From positions 48,366-112,365 of the forward strand of contig LLEY01000191.1 in the NCBI GenBank assembly GCA_001414485.1: a DNA stretch of 64,000 nucleotides, written 5' to 3'. Under the pieces are notes generated by a model. That model was not told the origin of the DNA, made no database searches, and saw only the letters and a list, made by a program, of their open reading frames with translations. The translations under genes and the position numbers were made by a program. Below are positions 1-11,169 of the stretch, piece by piece; within the stretch, counting starts at the first letter, position 1, and every line of letters begins with the position of its first letter. The stretch comes from Calycina herbarum. Its lineage: Eukaryota > Ascomycota > Leotiomycetes > Helotiales > Pezizellaceae.

Positions 1-1555
1 CGGAGTTGAGAAGGAGTTGAAGAAACAAGAGGAAATAATGCGGAGCACAAGCCACAGTTGAGTGTGGTTGTGGCTGGTGTGGCGCGGGGTTTTCAAGTAA
101 TTCGGATATTTTCTAGTTCAAGACATTTTGCTACTGTTCTTCGTCGCTTGCTTTACTCAAGGCCGTACAGGGAAATACCCTGGCATCCAAGGATTAGAAG
201 AAACTGGTGGCTTTCCTAATGCTAAGAGAGAGTATGTTTTCTATATAACAGAAGGGTAGCGGACAACGTTGCTAGTCCAAGATTGAGGTTATTTTAATGA
301 CAAGGACGTTTTCCTACGAGTTCGCAGTATTATCTTCACCATGAAAAGTCTGGTCATAATTTACGAGAAATACTTCCAAGTAAAGCGCGCGTCGAAGAGG
401 CGGAGCTTTGAGAAGGAGTTTTGAGAGAACGAGAAGCAAAGCCACAGTGAGCGTCCATCAGCCTCAGAAGTCCGAAACCTTGGGATCCAATATCTGGTGC
501 TGCGCCATCAACTTCGGGATGTCCCTTCAAACTATTTGCTGACCAAATCTTTTCTTTGATCCAATCATTTCTTTTGACTTTCCTTGCGGGATGACGGTCA
601 GTTGCAGAGTGTGGATGATCCAAAAGCTTGGTTTCATCGGATAATTCTTGTGTTGGTTGTATCAATTTTGATATTTCTCGGACGTCGGCACGAAGAACAT
701 CAACAAAAGGCTTCCAAAGATTCTACAGGCCGGATCGGCTATCAAGTTGCAGATGACATGCATCATTTGTTGCAAAGGTCGAGAAGTTTCACGGTCAACA
801 AATCAGACGAGTCACTAGAGCAGGGGAAAGCCTGTCGTGGAAGGAAGTTGGGTTGGGTTTCTGATATTATTTTTTTGGCAAGTGCTATGTGGGAACTTTG
901 AGTTGTCATCGTGAAGCTTCCATGGCAATCCGTCGTACTCGTACCGATACTCCACATCTCCGACACCGTTGAGAGATGGGAGCGGATCGTTGAAATTCCA
1001 ATAAAGAAAGGGGTTCGCTACCGAGGGGATTTATATTTGATGGCCATTCAGACTAGGCGACGCGTGTTGCGCACCCACTGGCCGGTACTGCTGGACCCAC
1101 GATGAGGAGGCTTGGGGAGCGAGGGTGAGCATGCGAGAGATGACAGCTGCCCGGGCATATTTGGTAGCGAAGCTTTGCATAGATGCTGGTTATGCCGAAG
1201 AAGGACATTCCAGGTGTCTTCAGGTGCTTTGAAGGTGCTTTGAAGGTGCTTTGGAGGGATTCAGAGGGTAGTGAAGGCTTGGCTCTGGCTGGGCTGCTTC
1301 TGGTTCTGTTTCTGGGCATGATCGTGTATGTCTCAGCAAACACACTAGGTGGTAGCACTTGTGGAACTTGCACTTGCATCTTCTCCAACTTTCTTCCCGT
1401 AACCTCCTTTCTTTCTACTACGGAACTGTCCCTTATATACTCTTTCCTTCACTCTTCACTCTTCGCATTCACCGATTTCTGCCACGGGATTCGGGGTGAC
1501 TACTGGACACCCAAAACTCCTCCTGACCCCTCCATGAAGCCTTGAATCCTTCAAC
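1..1555. other. Unassigned left edge; leader region of the SKT5-like gene
   Basis: I see no coding region here that I can support; the open frames are short and lack recognisable domains. Two related purine-rich stretches start near 1 and 401 (both carry GAGAAGGAGTT followed by AAGCCACAGT), so a diverged direct repeat is present. A short tandem repeat of the word GTGCTTTGAAG lies at about 1224-1257. The last 150 bases are pyrimidine-rich, as expected for the promoter and leader of the gene starting at 1556. Confidence 0.5.
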
Positions 1556-4500
1556 ATGTCATCATACAACAGCGCCCGCGGAGGCTCGGATTCACAGCAC
1601 CAGCGAAGGCCTGTAGGGCAATCAAATCAACAGCCTGCTGGAAGAGTGGCGCGTCAAGCAGAGTGTACGTACTTCCTTTTTATAGATGGTCCTGACCTCA
1701 AATCTCCCCTCCTGCCCCTTCCCTTCATATAATTCATACACCCAATCCCCTCTACCATTTCAAGCGCCGGAACACAATCAACACAATCTCCTCCAGTACC
1801 TGCATAACTCCGCTTCCCACAGCAACAACACCATCCGCGGCGGCAAGCTAGTTTGGCGGCGGGTCTAGTTCCCAAAGGAGACGGCCTCGTTGTCGGGAAA
1901 TATAAACCCCCCAGGGAGCCCCGCTTTGAAGTAATCTTCAACGGTTGCTGGAACCAACCCAACACAATCGCATCTCCCTTTTCGGCGCCTTCTACTCGAG
2001 GAACAACCTCGCCAACACATCGCCAACTTTTTTGACCCTGGCCTCTTGAGCTAACTCCTTCGCTCTACCTGCAGATCATCAGCCGTCACGAATCATCCAA
2101 CCACAGTCCGGACAAATTGAGGGCGGCATGTCTGACAACTACTCAAACCACCCCCCGCGCCTGAGTGCGACCTTCATTCCAGGGCACGAAGATGACTTTT
2201 ACGTCCCAGAGATAGTTTCCCCTGCGCCGCAAAGGTAGGACACAGCTCACCCAACAACCAACCCTCTCGCCGAGAGAAAGGGGCTGACCCCGAATATAGG
2301 ATAATGCCCGAGGTCCCCTCGAATATGCAAGAGCAACTTACCCATCTTGAACAACATCCTCCACCATCACATCGTATGAGCAACGCCTCCTCAGTCTCCG
2401 GAATGCAGTCTCCTCCCTTCCTCGATCAACATCGCATACAGAACCAGTACCCCTCAAGCCAACAACATGCACGAGGGCCTGGATTCACTGCGAGCTACGA
2501 ACATACGAACGCCTCCGCATACCAGAATATAGATAGGGACAATGTACAATATGGAGGGGGGAGGCCGGATCCAGATTCTCCCAGATTCACACCTTTCCCT
2601 AAACCCCGGGATGCCGGCCCAAATGTGCCTCTGTCGGACGAAGATAAGGAGGAGGTGTTGGAAAGGGCAAGAACGTTGGTCCTCAAGTCCACCGATCCAG
2701 AGATGCAATTAGCTTGGGCCCAGGATGCTCTTTCGTGGGTAGAGGTGGCAAGTCAGTCTGCAATCCGGATGCAAAGCGAAGGACAACCTGCAAGGTCTAT
2801 GACTCCAAAAACAGAGCATTCGCTGAGAGTAGATGCTTTGAGCATTGTTAGCTTTCTAGCAGACCAACACCACCCAAAGGCGGAGTTTATGCGGAGTATG
2901 TGGTTTGAATTTGGAAAGTTCAATCATCCGGTGGATAAAAAGGAGGCATTTTTGGGCTATAAAAGAGCCGCTGAGAGAGGGTATGCTCGTGCAGAATACC
3001 GAATGGGTATGCAATTTGAAAGCTCCAACAATTCAGCCAAGGCGATCGATCACTACAATAGAGGTGTAGAAATGGGCGATTCGGCAGCGCATTACAGGTT
3101 AGGTATGATGACATTGTTAGGGCAACATGGTATGCCGCAAGACTTCCGCCGTGGTGTTGATTTGGTTCGCTATTCTGCAGACACCGCAGACGAAAACGCA
3201 CCCCAAGGAGCTTATGTCTACGGAATGCTTCTTTCTCGAGAATTGCCCAATATTTCAGTGCCAGAACAGTTCTTACCCTTCGATTTGAATGATGCCAAAT
3301 TATTCATTGAAAAGGCGGCATACCTCGGATTCGCAAAAGCACAGTTGAAAATGGCGCAAGCATACGAATTATGTCAGTTGGGTTGCGAATTCGAACCAGC
3401 TCTTTCTTTGCATTATAACGCTTTGGCGGCTCGTCAAGGAGAGGCAGAGGCGGACATGGCGATTAGCAAGTGGTTTTTGTGCGGATACGAAGGGATTTTC
3501 GAAAAGAACGAGGAGTTGGCTTTCACATATGCAAAACGGGCAGCAGCAACCAAGATGGCTACGGCTGAATTCGCAATGGGGTATTTTTACGAAATTGGAA
3601 TGTATGTGCCAGTAGATTTGCAAGAATCTGCGACGTGGTACTCGAAGGCAGCGGATCATGGAAATAAGGACGCTCTAGGAAGAATCGATAGTATCAGGAA
3701 AAATAGCACCTTGTCCAAGAGGGATCACGAACAGGTTGCCATATCACGAATTAAGTCGCAGCATGGCTCTCAACGTGGAGGCCGACCAGATCGGTTTAAG
3801 CAAAGAGCGAACCCTATGCCTTCGATTGCGGACAACATGGTCGATATGCCAGACCCAAATAATCAATACGATGGAGTTTCTGGACAGCTAAAGTCTCCAA
3901 ATGGTTTGCCCGCACGACCCAAGTCTGCTGCACCATATCCTGAAGACGATATGGCTCCTCACAATGGCCCAGGAGGTCCTTTCAATGGTCAAGGCCTGCG
4001 AGGTCAGGGTGGTGGACCTTTGGCAGATCAAGCATCTTCTCCTTTTGGAATCAAACCACTGGGACAAGGCTACGATCAAGGACCCGGTAGAGGGCAGGAT
4101 GGGATGCGCGCATCAAGTAGTATGGGAAATATGCAAGTTCCTGCCGGACGAGGTCAAAATCCCGCTGGAAGAGCTGGCGTTGTTTCTACAGGCTGGGAAT
4201 CCCAAGGACAAGGCAACTTCCCCCCTCAGCAGCAACAAGGAGGGTTCTTACCGCCGGTTGATATGGGCCGTCCTTTTGATCAAGGAAGACCAGGTCAGAA
4301 GCCAGCTCCTTTAAATCCAAACAAACCTCAACCCCAACCACCACATCTTTCGGGACCTCAAGGGCCTCCACCGAACTCGAGGCCACAACAACCGGGTCAA
4401 GGCTATCCTCCTGATCCAAGAGGTCAACAAGGCTACGGTAACACGACAGCAAATCGTCCTCCAAGAGCAAGCTCAGCAATGAGCCCTCCACCTGTCATGA

Positions 4501-4877
4501 GTCCTCCACAAACTCCAGGATACAACCCACATGCAGGCAATTCAAGTCGTGCCTCCCAGAGACCGCCTCAACATACCATGTCATCGCAAGGCCATCCCCC
4601 TCAGCACACCATGTCATCTCAACGTCCCACATCTTCACACACTGGCTCAACTCATGGTGGACCAAACTCCAGACCACCTTCAGCTGCTCCATCGACAGCA
4701 CCATCAACGGCTCCTTCTGTAGCTTCTTCCGCCGGCTCAAAGAAACCTGGTAAATCTGGACCCGCCACCTTTGAGGAGATGGGCATACCTCAAACTAAGC
4801 AAGACAATGAATGTGTAAGTTGTGAATTCCCGTCTATCATTATTACCAAGCTAATTCAATCATAGTCTGTCATGTAG
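1556..4877 (+). CDS. SKT5: Sel1-repeat chitin synthase regulator, Skt5/Chs4-like, with CaaX tail
   Basis: Spliced model: exons 1556-1664, 2075-2234, 2300-4814, 4866-4877, giving 931 residues. In yeast, proteins of this family (Skt5/Chs4) recruit and activate chitin synthase III at the plasma membrane. Residues about 300-545 hold six to seven Sel1 repeats (for example the stretches ending KRAAERGYARAEYRMG and SKAADHGNKDAL). The rest is low complexity, with a long Pro/Gln/Gly/Ser-rich C-terminal half. The last intron (4815-4865, GTAAGT...TAG, phase 0) joins Cys to Ser-Val-Met-stop, so the spliced protein ends in CSVM, a CaaX prenylation box; yeast Skt5 also has a CaaX end. If the intron is retained the protein instead ends 18 residues later without the box. 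Intron 1 is long (410 nt) and could hide a small exon. Family assignment is confident; the exact orthologue among Skt5-like paralogues is not. Confidence 0.85.
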
Positions 4878-5953
4878 AAGTCTTTTTCTTTCTGAGCGCT
4901 GCAAAATATAAGGTTAGGGTTACTCGTATGCATAGGGGTTAGTATGGGCGCATTTTAATTGAGCGAGCATAAAAGTGGCGTTGGGTCTATTTAGAATTGG
5001 AGTTGTCTTAAAGTTCAATTGAGAGGGTTTATTAAGGTCTAAGCATTTTGTAATATTGTATATATCCCGAGTAGAATGATCAAAATAAGCGTTCTATCTA
5101 TGTGGTGGGTTTCAATCGATTTTTCAGTTCCTCTGGTTGGCAAGTATTGGAGAGGCGAGTTGATTGAGGAAGGAATCAGACATCCCAGAGAGCTTACTTA
5201 CCAGTTCTCGACTGCTTTCTCTGAGTTTTGTTTCTTGTCCTCAAACAAAGTTTTATGTGTTCAAGAATTGCCTGGTGGTGCCCATCGGTGCCATTATCAG
5301 CAACATATATTTTTCCTTGGCGGCGGCTCCGGGAGGTCGAGGTTCTACACACTTCAACATTTTCTCACGAACATCCATTGAGACGCGATAGTCATCCTTT
5401 CCCCGCGGATTGTTCTACCTGTTCTTCCCTTTCCCAACCTCCCGCCGCGTTCTTCTCCGAAGCTGTCCTCGTTCTCTGCCTGATTTCCCTTTGCGGTAGC
5501 CAGGCTGGAACTCGACAACGACGCGGATTTGGATTTGGGATTGTTTGAATTCTAGGTAACCGTCAGAGGAAACTGGGAGCTGGATCAGTGTGAATTTGGT
5601 ATTGAAATTCGCGCTATCGAAGGCAGTGTTGGTGGGTCGACAGAAGCCCTGGGTCGACAGCCCAACTTCCAAGCCAGCATCACTTTCGTGACGAGAGGTC
5701 TTTGAGAGGCCTCACAGCAGACACGGCTCACTTCTACCGCCGATACTCTCTCGACAACGACGCGTGTTCATCCGTCAGCTGGCAGTCGGGAATATTCCTG
5801 TACATTCCCCTGGGTACCAATTGGATTCCAAATCTCCTGACATTGACTTAGAGCTAAGGATTGAAGTACCAAACGCGTCTTCTTCAATCTCGACAGCATA
5901 TCTACATCCTCCACGACTCCAATAGTCACCCTCGACACGACAAATCCCTCAAG
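4878..5953. other. Intergenic region, SKT5 to HOP2
   Basis: No gene seen. The first part is AT-rich and fits a 3' untranslated region. From about 5380 the sequence is CT-rich and resembles a long leader of the following gene. Several short open frames overlap here without domains or codon bias. Confidence 0.5.
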
Positions 5954-7307
5954 ATGGCACCCCGCGCACCCAAAAAAGAAAAAGACGCAACTCCCAAACG
6001 CAGTCCCTCAATCGCCTCCAACACAGCCCTCTCCTCCATCTCCGAGACCGCCAAAGAAGTCACCCCCTCCCCTCTCAAGCCGAAGAACGAAGATGCCAAG
6101 GTGAAGAAAGCCAAACTTGCTGCCGACAAGACGAAAGCCGCGAAAGCAAAGGCCGAAAAAGCTGAGAAGGCACTCGCAGCCGCTGCCACAGAACCAGGAC
6201 AAGAACCACCCTCAATCAAACCCTCGACGATGAAGCGTACACCATCCTCAGCATCCATCGCCACGAGCAATCCCCTCCCTTCTTCTCCATTGAAACCTAA
6301 AAATGAGGATGCGAAGGTGAAGAAGGGGAAACCTGCTGCGGAGAAGAACAAGGCTATTAAGGCTAAGGTTGAAAAGGGGGTTGCCGCTTCTGAGAAAGCT
6401 GAGAAGCCTAAACCCGAGAAAGCTGCCAAAGCCGGCAAGGAAGTTAAGAAGGAAACAGGGGGTAAGGAGAAGGTGGAGAAAGTTAGCGGTGACGAGGCGG
6501 AGAAGTTGATTTTGGGGTATTTGAAGGAGCAGAATCGACCGTATAGTGCTACGGAGATTAGTGCTAATTTGCATGGGAAGGTTTGTTTCTTCCCTTCCCT
6601 TCCCTGTCCATTTCCCATTTTCATTTTGCAAGGTTCCGATTTGAAGACGTTTACTAACTTGAATAAAACAGGTAGCCAAAACCCTAGCCGATAAACTCCT
6701 CAAGGAAATGGAACAGAATGGTCATCTTCAGGCCAAAGCTACGAATGGAGATAAGAAGGGTTCACAATGGGTTTTTTGGTATCCACAAGTATGACCCACC
6801 GGCCACTTCCCTCTGCTCCTTTCTCTTCCTCTCTTCCACTCTTCGTCAAACAAGAACTCAATCCCCAGAACTAAAATAAACCAGGACCCCTCCTCAACAG
6901 CCACCCCCGCCGAACTAGCCGCCTTCGACACCGAAATCGAAACCCTAACAACCACCACAATCCCACCCCTAAAATCCACACTCAAAACCCTGTCCTCCTC
7001 TCTCCACACCATCCTTTCTACACCTTCTACACCCGCTCTCGCTATCCTTGTCGAAGAACTCCATACGAGTATGGCCGAGAAAAAAGTTAGACTCGAGGGT
7101 TTGCAAGGGGAGGGAAAGAAAGCTATAAAGAAAGAGGATGCCGATAAGATTGAGAAGGAATGGAGATATTGGAAGGATGCACTTGGACGACGGAAGAAGT
7201 GCTGGAAGGAGATTGAGGGTCAATTGCTTGAGGGGATGTCGAGGGAGGAGTTGTGGGAGAAGGTTGGGATTGAGGTGGGGGAGGGGGATGAGTTATGGTT
7301 GAAGTAG
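5954..7307 (+). CDS. HOP2: Homologous-pairing protein 2 (Hop2/TBPIP family), meiotic recombination
   Basis: Exons 5954-6580, 6672-6788 and 6885-7307 join in frame to 388 residues. Hop2 works with Mnd1 to help Dmc1/Rad51 pair homologous chromosomes in meiosis. A winged-helix domain occupies about residues 180-250 (ILGYLKEQNRPYSATEISANL, then KTLADKLLKEM and a GSQWVFWYP strand). A coiled-coil and Lys/Glu-rich C-terminal part follow, as in TBPIP proteins. The protein is longer than the roughly 220 residues usual for Hop2 because of a Lys/Ala/Pro-rich N-terminal extension of about 175 residues. That extension contains an internal duplication: SPLKPKNEDAKVKK occurs twice, at nt about 6069 and 6285. 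I chose the ATG at 5954 (MAPRAPKKEK); an in-frame ATG at 5861 would add 31 unlikely residues. Both introns are phase 0. Confidence 0.88.
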
Positions 7308-8450
7308 GTGGGTATTTGCTGACTGTGAGAATGGAGTTTGTGGATCGGGGGTTGAGTAATGAGGGGTTGATGATGTTTTGAGATTTCGATCTGAAAGGGT
7401 TTTACGGGTTGCTTTGCTTTGGCTATTATTACGATACATGGAGGAGTTTGAGGGAGGAACGATATCTTGCATGACACATAAATGGATTACACACATTTTG
7501 CATTTCGGTAGCTAGACATAACAGTGGGATACAAACATGGGAAGCACTTAGCAACTGATCAAACTACTCTCACCACTGCTGTGCTTGAGGTGAAATTTCT
7601 CCACATCGCCTTTCATCCAAGCTCAATTCTCCAAGAAACCGTCAGCCTCTAGAACATTACTTTGCATCATCCTAGACTCTTCGTAGTGACTCCTCTCTAC
7701 TTTCATTTCTTGACAGATCTCTCTACCTGAATACCATCCTCATCGTGACTGGGGAAATATAATCAAGCCAAAACTATCTTTGACTGTGTCTTTACTGAGT
7801 TTTTTTGCACTATTCATCATAAAAGTACGTCTTCATTCTTCCCGTCTAGCGATTAGACACGAGATACCAAAAATGCAAAGAAGAGGCACTCGGCTTCTCT
7901 GTAGACAGAGATGACATAGGATTGACAGGTGCGCTTGATCAGTTTAGATGGACCGCTGTGATTTGTGCTATTTCGATCCTTCCTCTTCGTACATTGTTCA
8001 GCCTCATTTTTGTTTTTTTGTTTTTTGGGACGTTCTAAGGATTCTACAGGAGGTTCTTATCCAGACAGCAAAAGTCGCTTGAAAGTACTTCTTGATAATA
8101 CCGGGTGTACTGCGTTAATAAAGATACCATGCGTATGAATAAGCCTCGTTGCTTTCAGGTTGTTTTTTGGTCACGCTGGAGTCGTATGGTATCACTTGAT
8201 CCGCGACCAGTGTTTTCTATCGTTTGACTAGGCAGTGCATGATTGTTGTGCGGCTTTGGCTGGACCTTTAGGGAGGGTGGTTGGTTGAGTTTGATAGTTG
8301 AAGTTTAATCAGTCTGGGAATATACTGTTGGGAATGAGCTGCTTCAAGTTGTTGGCGGAGGTGTAAGTTTTCGTGTGACTTGAAATTGAAGTAAGCGGAC
8401 AAATATCGAGTACGCCCAGCATCACATTTGGGGGCCAAAAAGAGAGTCCC
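7308..8450. other. Intergenic region downstream of HOP2
   Basis: No coding potential recognised. AT-rich sequence with T-runs and scattered short frames. Confidence 0.5.
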
Positions 8451-8538
8451 GAGTAAGCTGTTAATTTTCGAGTAAGCTATTAACTAACGGGGTAAGCTAT
8501 CAATTGTCGAGTAATCTATCAACTCACGAGTAAGCTAC
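8451..8538 (+). repeat. Tandem array of a 19-20 bp unit (GAGTAAGCTATCAAYT type)
   Basis: Units begin at 8451, 8470, 8490, 8509 and 8528, so the period is 19-20 bp. The core GAGTAAGCT is kept with single changes (GGGTAAGCT at 8490, GAGTAATCT at 8509). Related words occur in reverse orientation at 10125-10228 and forward at 33037-33067. Confidence 0.8.
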
Positions 8539-9544
8539 AAAATGAGATTTCCGAATAAACCAAGCATCACGTTTTTCAACATTCATTCTGTACTTGGTAT
8601 TGCGTTGTTTTTCCCGCGGAGGGTTTTTCCTCTTTTTTTGGAGCGGGGTGCGCGAGGGGGGTTTGGAATTTGGGTTTAATAATTTGAATAGAGGCTCGTT
8701 CCCCCCCCAAGAATATAGGACATGAACGAATAGACAGTTAAACTTGGAAACAATTAATAATATAGTTGGAATTATCATGAATTCTGGGTTTCGTCTCCAT
8801 CTCCTGTTTTTTCTTCTTCTTTGGATGAGTGGGACGAGCGGGTGTATGTTTTCGGCAATTTGAAGGGGTATCTAAACGTATAGCGAAAATATCTCGCTTT
8901 ATCTTGGCAACTTCTGCTGAACCTTCTTTGAATTTTGAAATTGAGAGAGAGAGAGAAGAGAATTTATCTACTTTATATCATCATAGCACTCTAGAATTTC
9001 CTTCTTTCACTTTCGAATAACATATGCTGGACCTCTTCAGACGGGCGGTGTAGATAGGATTTTATTGGTTTTTAGGGAAGGTAACTTGTCAACTTGTCAT
9101 AGATTTGGTATCTTCGCAGGACATTTATGAAGCTGATAATTGTCTTGTGGTTTTTGAAGTAGCTTTGAGACAGATGCAGAGAAGGTACCTGGACTTCTTG
9201 TCTCTTCTCGCTTAAAGAGGGGAGAGGAGAGAGGGTGGAGCGAGGCTTGAAGTAAGAATTGCCAATTTCTAGACTAAATTACCTGTATGTTTCTGGAGTA
9301 ATCTTTCTCAATTCATTCACCAACCCCTAAGATTAAGACACACATATCTCTCTTCTTCCAAAGTCAGCTGCCCCCACTTCTCCTATCACATCCTCCCCCA
9401 CCTTCAATCCCACCAATAAAACACTCGTACTGGTACCCCGCACTTTGTGCCCCATCTCAACCCACAAACCCTCCCAATTCATCAAAATGTACCAAATCTT
9501 TTATAACGTAGAATCAGCTAGAGTTAGTCATCAAACCAAGAAAA
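8539..9544. other. Gene-free stretch before the tRNA
   Basis: No supported gene. It contains a GA-repeat near 8942-8958 and CT-rich stretches around 9350-9480. Confidence 0.45.
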
Positions 9545-9637
9545 GCTTCTGTGGTCCAATGGTTAGGATTCCACCCTTCCAAGTTTTTCCTTGAACAACG
9601 TGAGGTGGAGGTTCGTGTTCGATTCACGGCAGTTGCA
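9545..9637 (+). tRNA. tRNA-Gly (anticodon UCC) with intron; acceptor stem imperfect
   Basis: The A box (TGGTCCAATGG) and B box (GTTCGATTC) are both present. The anticodon stem CCACC/GGTGG is perfect, with loop CTTCCA, so the anticodon is TCC. A 21-nt intron (9582-9602) sits one base 3' of the anticodon, the standard tRNA intron position. The T-stem pairs with one G-U. The acceptor stem GCTTCTG/CAGTTGC has two adjacent T-T mismatches (pairs 3:70 and 4:69), and the discriminator base is A. A T5 tract downstream (about 9657) could terminate Pol III. The mismatches leave it open whether this is a working gene or a decaying copy. Confidence 0.75.
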
Positions 9638-11169
9638 ATATAATAGTGTAAAATTTAATTTTTGCTCATTCATTTTGGGAGGGTTTTCGGTCGGTAGGAG
9701 GTAGTGGTGATTTTACTGTATTTTTTGTTGGGGGCTTTTAGAAAGAGGTACTTACAGACAGGTCTGGGGATTAGCAAGAATGGGAATTGTTATATTCACG
9801 TCCCTAATCGTCGAAAGAAATAAACAGCTTCTAGCAGATATTATCAAGAAACATATATGAGTACCCCCCTCTGATTATTCCCCGTCGGAAAAGCGAGTAG
9901 CAAGTGTTTGGAACTTCAAAAGTAAACATTCTAGAGCACTTATGAAAAGGAATAAGTTATGCAAAATCGCAGACCTACCTCTTAGTGTACTTGACACTTC
10001 GACTTAACCATCTTGTTGGTAATAGAAGGGGAGCCCCCCTTTCATCTTCATCCAGATCGTACCTGTTGCGAGTTCTCGACTTCCGCCGTATTCTACGCAG
10101 AGCTCCTTCCCCAATTTGAATCACAGCTTACTCGCGAGTAACCCATAGCTTAGCCACAAGCTCACTCGTAGCTTACTCGCAAAAATAATTGACGGCTTAC
10201 TCACGAGTGAGTAATCCATAGCTTACTTCGGGCAATCACAGTGAATCCCCTCAATTCGGCTATCAACGTCCCCGCATCGGATAGTCAACCCTAAATCATC
10301 CGAACATAGCACATCAACATCCTACCAACTTCACTCACCCATGTTCATCTCCATTCACAAAAACACAATTTACGAATTTGTTTATTCCGTTTATTCACAT
10401 CCGATGCTATCTCGCTACAACTTGCTCCCATCACCCAGCCCTCCCAATCTCATCTCCATTCATCATCCACTTTATCCACTGACAGACACATTCGTATATC
10501 ATGGTAGGTATGATAGCAGCAAACGCAACCAAACGGTATGTATCTCTGACTTTATGCAACGTCTTCATGTCATAATATGCCAATCTCATCCATTAAAAAA
10601 AGAAAAAAGTAGGGAACAAAAAGAAAGGATCAAAAACGCCAGTTTCCACGATCTTTCTCCCATTCCCATATTTGCGCATCTTGCCCCATTAAACGCCCGT
10701 GAAAAAGAAGATTTTAAGAACAAGAAGGGAAAAATCGAGGTTGAATCCAGATCCAACCCGAAGAATGTTCGTTACCAAGTTCTTTTTATGTTCTGCGAAA
10801 CTTGGGTTTTGCGAATGATCGATCCGGGTTTAACTGTATTGGGTATTTCGGTCTATTTTACAAAGTGTGGTGCAAGTGTATCGGAAAGGCGAATCGTTGG
10901 TCAGACCAGTATCGGTTCTTCATGAAGTTGTGGCGTAAGATAAAATATTGGGAGAGTCGAGGGAGGGGAGATCGTGTCGTTCTGGGTCATGAGGCTGGCC
11001 GTGTAATTCGGGGCTGTACTTGTACGAATATCAGACAGTATTATCGTTTCGAAAGTCGTGACGCGGGTTATTGGAGTTGATATTGCTGTAACTGGGGTTA
11101 ATTTGTACCGAGCCCTCCTCTTTCAAATTCTCCAATTCGAGCGTATGTCGGTAGTGCTGAATATCATGC
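9638..11169. other. Intergenic stretch, including probable 3' region of the CCCH gene
   Basis: No supported gene apart from the word cluster at 10125-10228. A 194-codon ATG frame at 10341-10925 has low-complexity, AT-driven composition and no domain, and I do not call it. The CCCH gene on the minus strand ends at 11170, so part of this stretch is probably its 3' untranslated region. Confidence 0.45.
10125..10228 (-). repeat. Cluster of AGCTTACTC words with short palindromes
   Basis: Copies of AGCTTACTC or close variants start at 10125, 10147, 10159, 10170, 10194 and 10220. They are the reverse complement of the unit in the 8451 array. Two palindromes lie inside: TTACTCGCGAGTAA (10128-10141, perfect) and TTACTCAC-GA-GTGAGTAA (10197-10214). 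Spacing is irregular, unlike the 8.45 kb array. Confidence 0.65.

Noticed and set aside
5861..5953. Upstream in-frame ATG for HOP2
   Set aside because: Adds 31 residues unlike the rest; MAPRAPKKEK start fits better.
5926..6624. 232-codon frame on the minus strand rich in Ala/Phe/Ser
   Set aside because: Antisense shadow of the Lys/Ala-rich HOP2 extension.
10341..10925. 194-codon ATG frame
   Set aside because: AT-driven composition, no domain, no splice logic; probably untranslated region or intergenic DNA.
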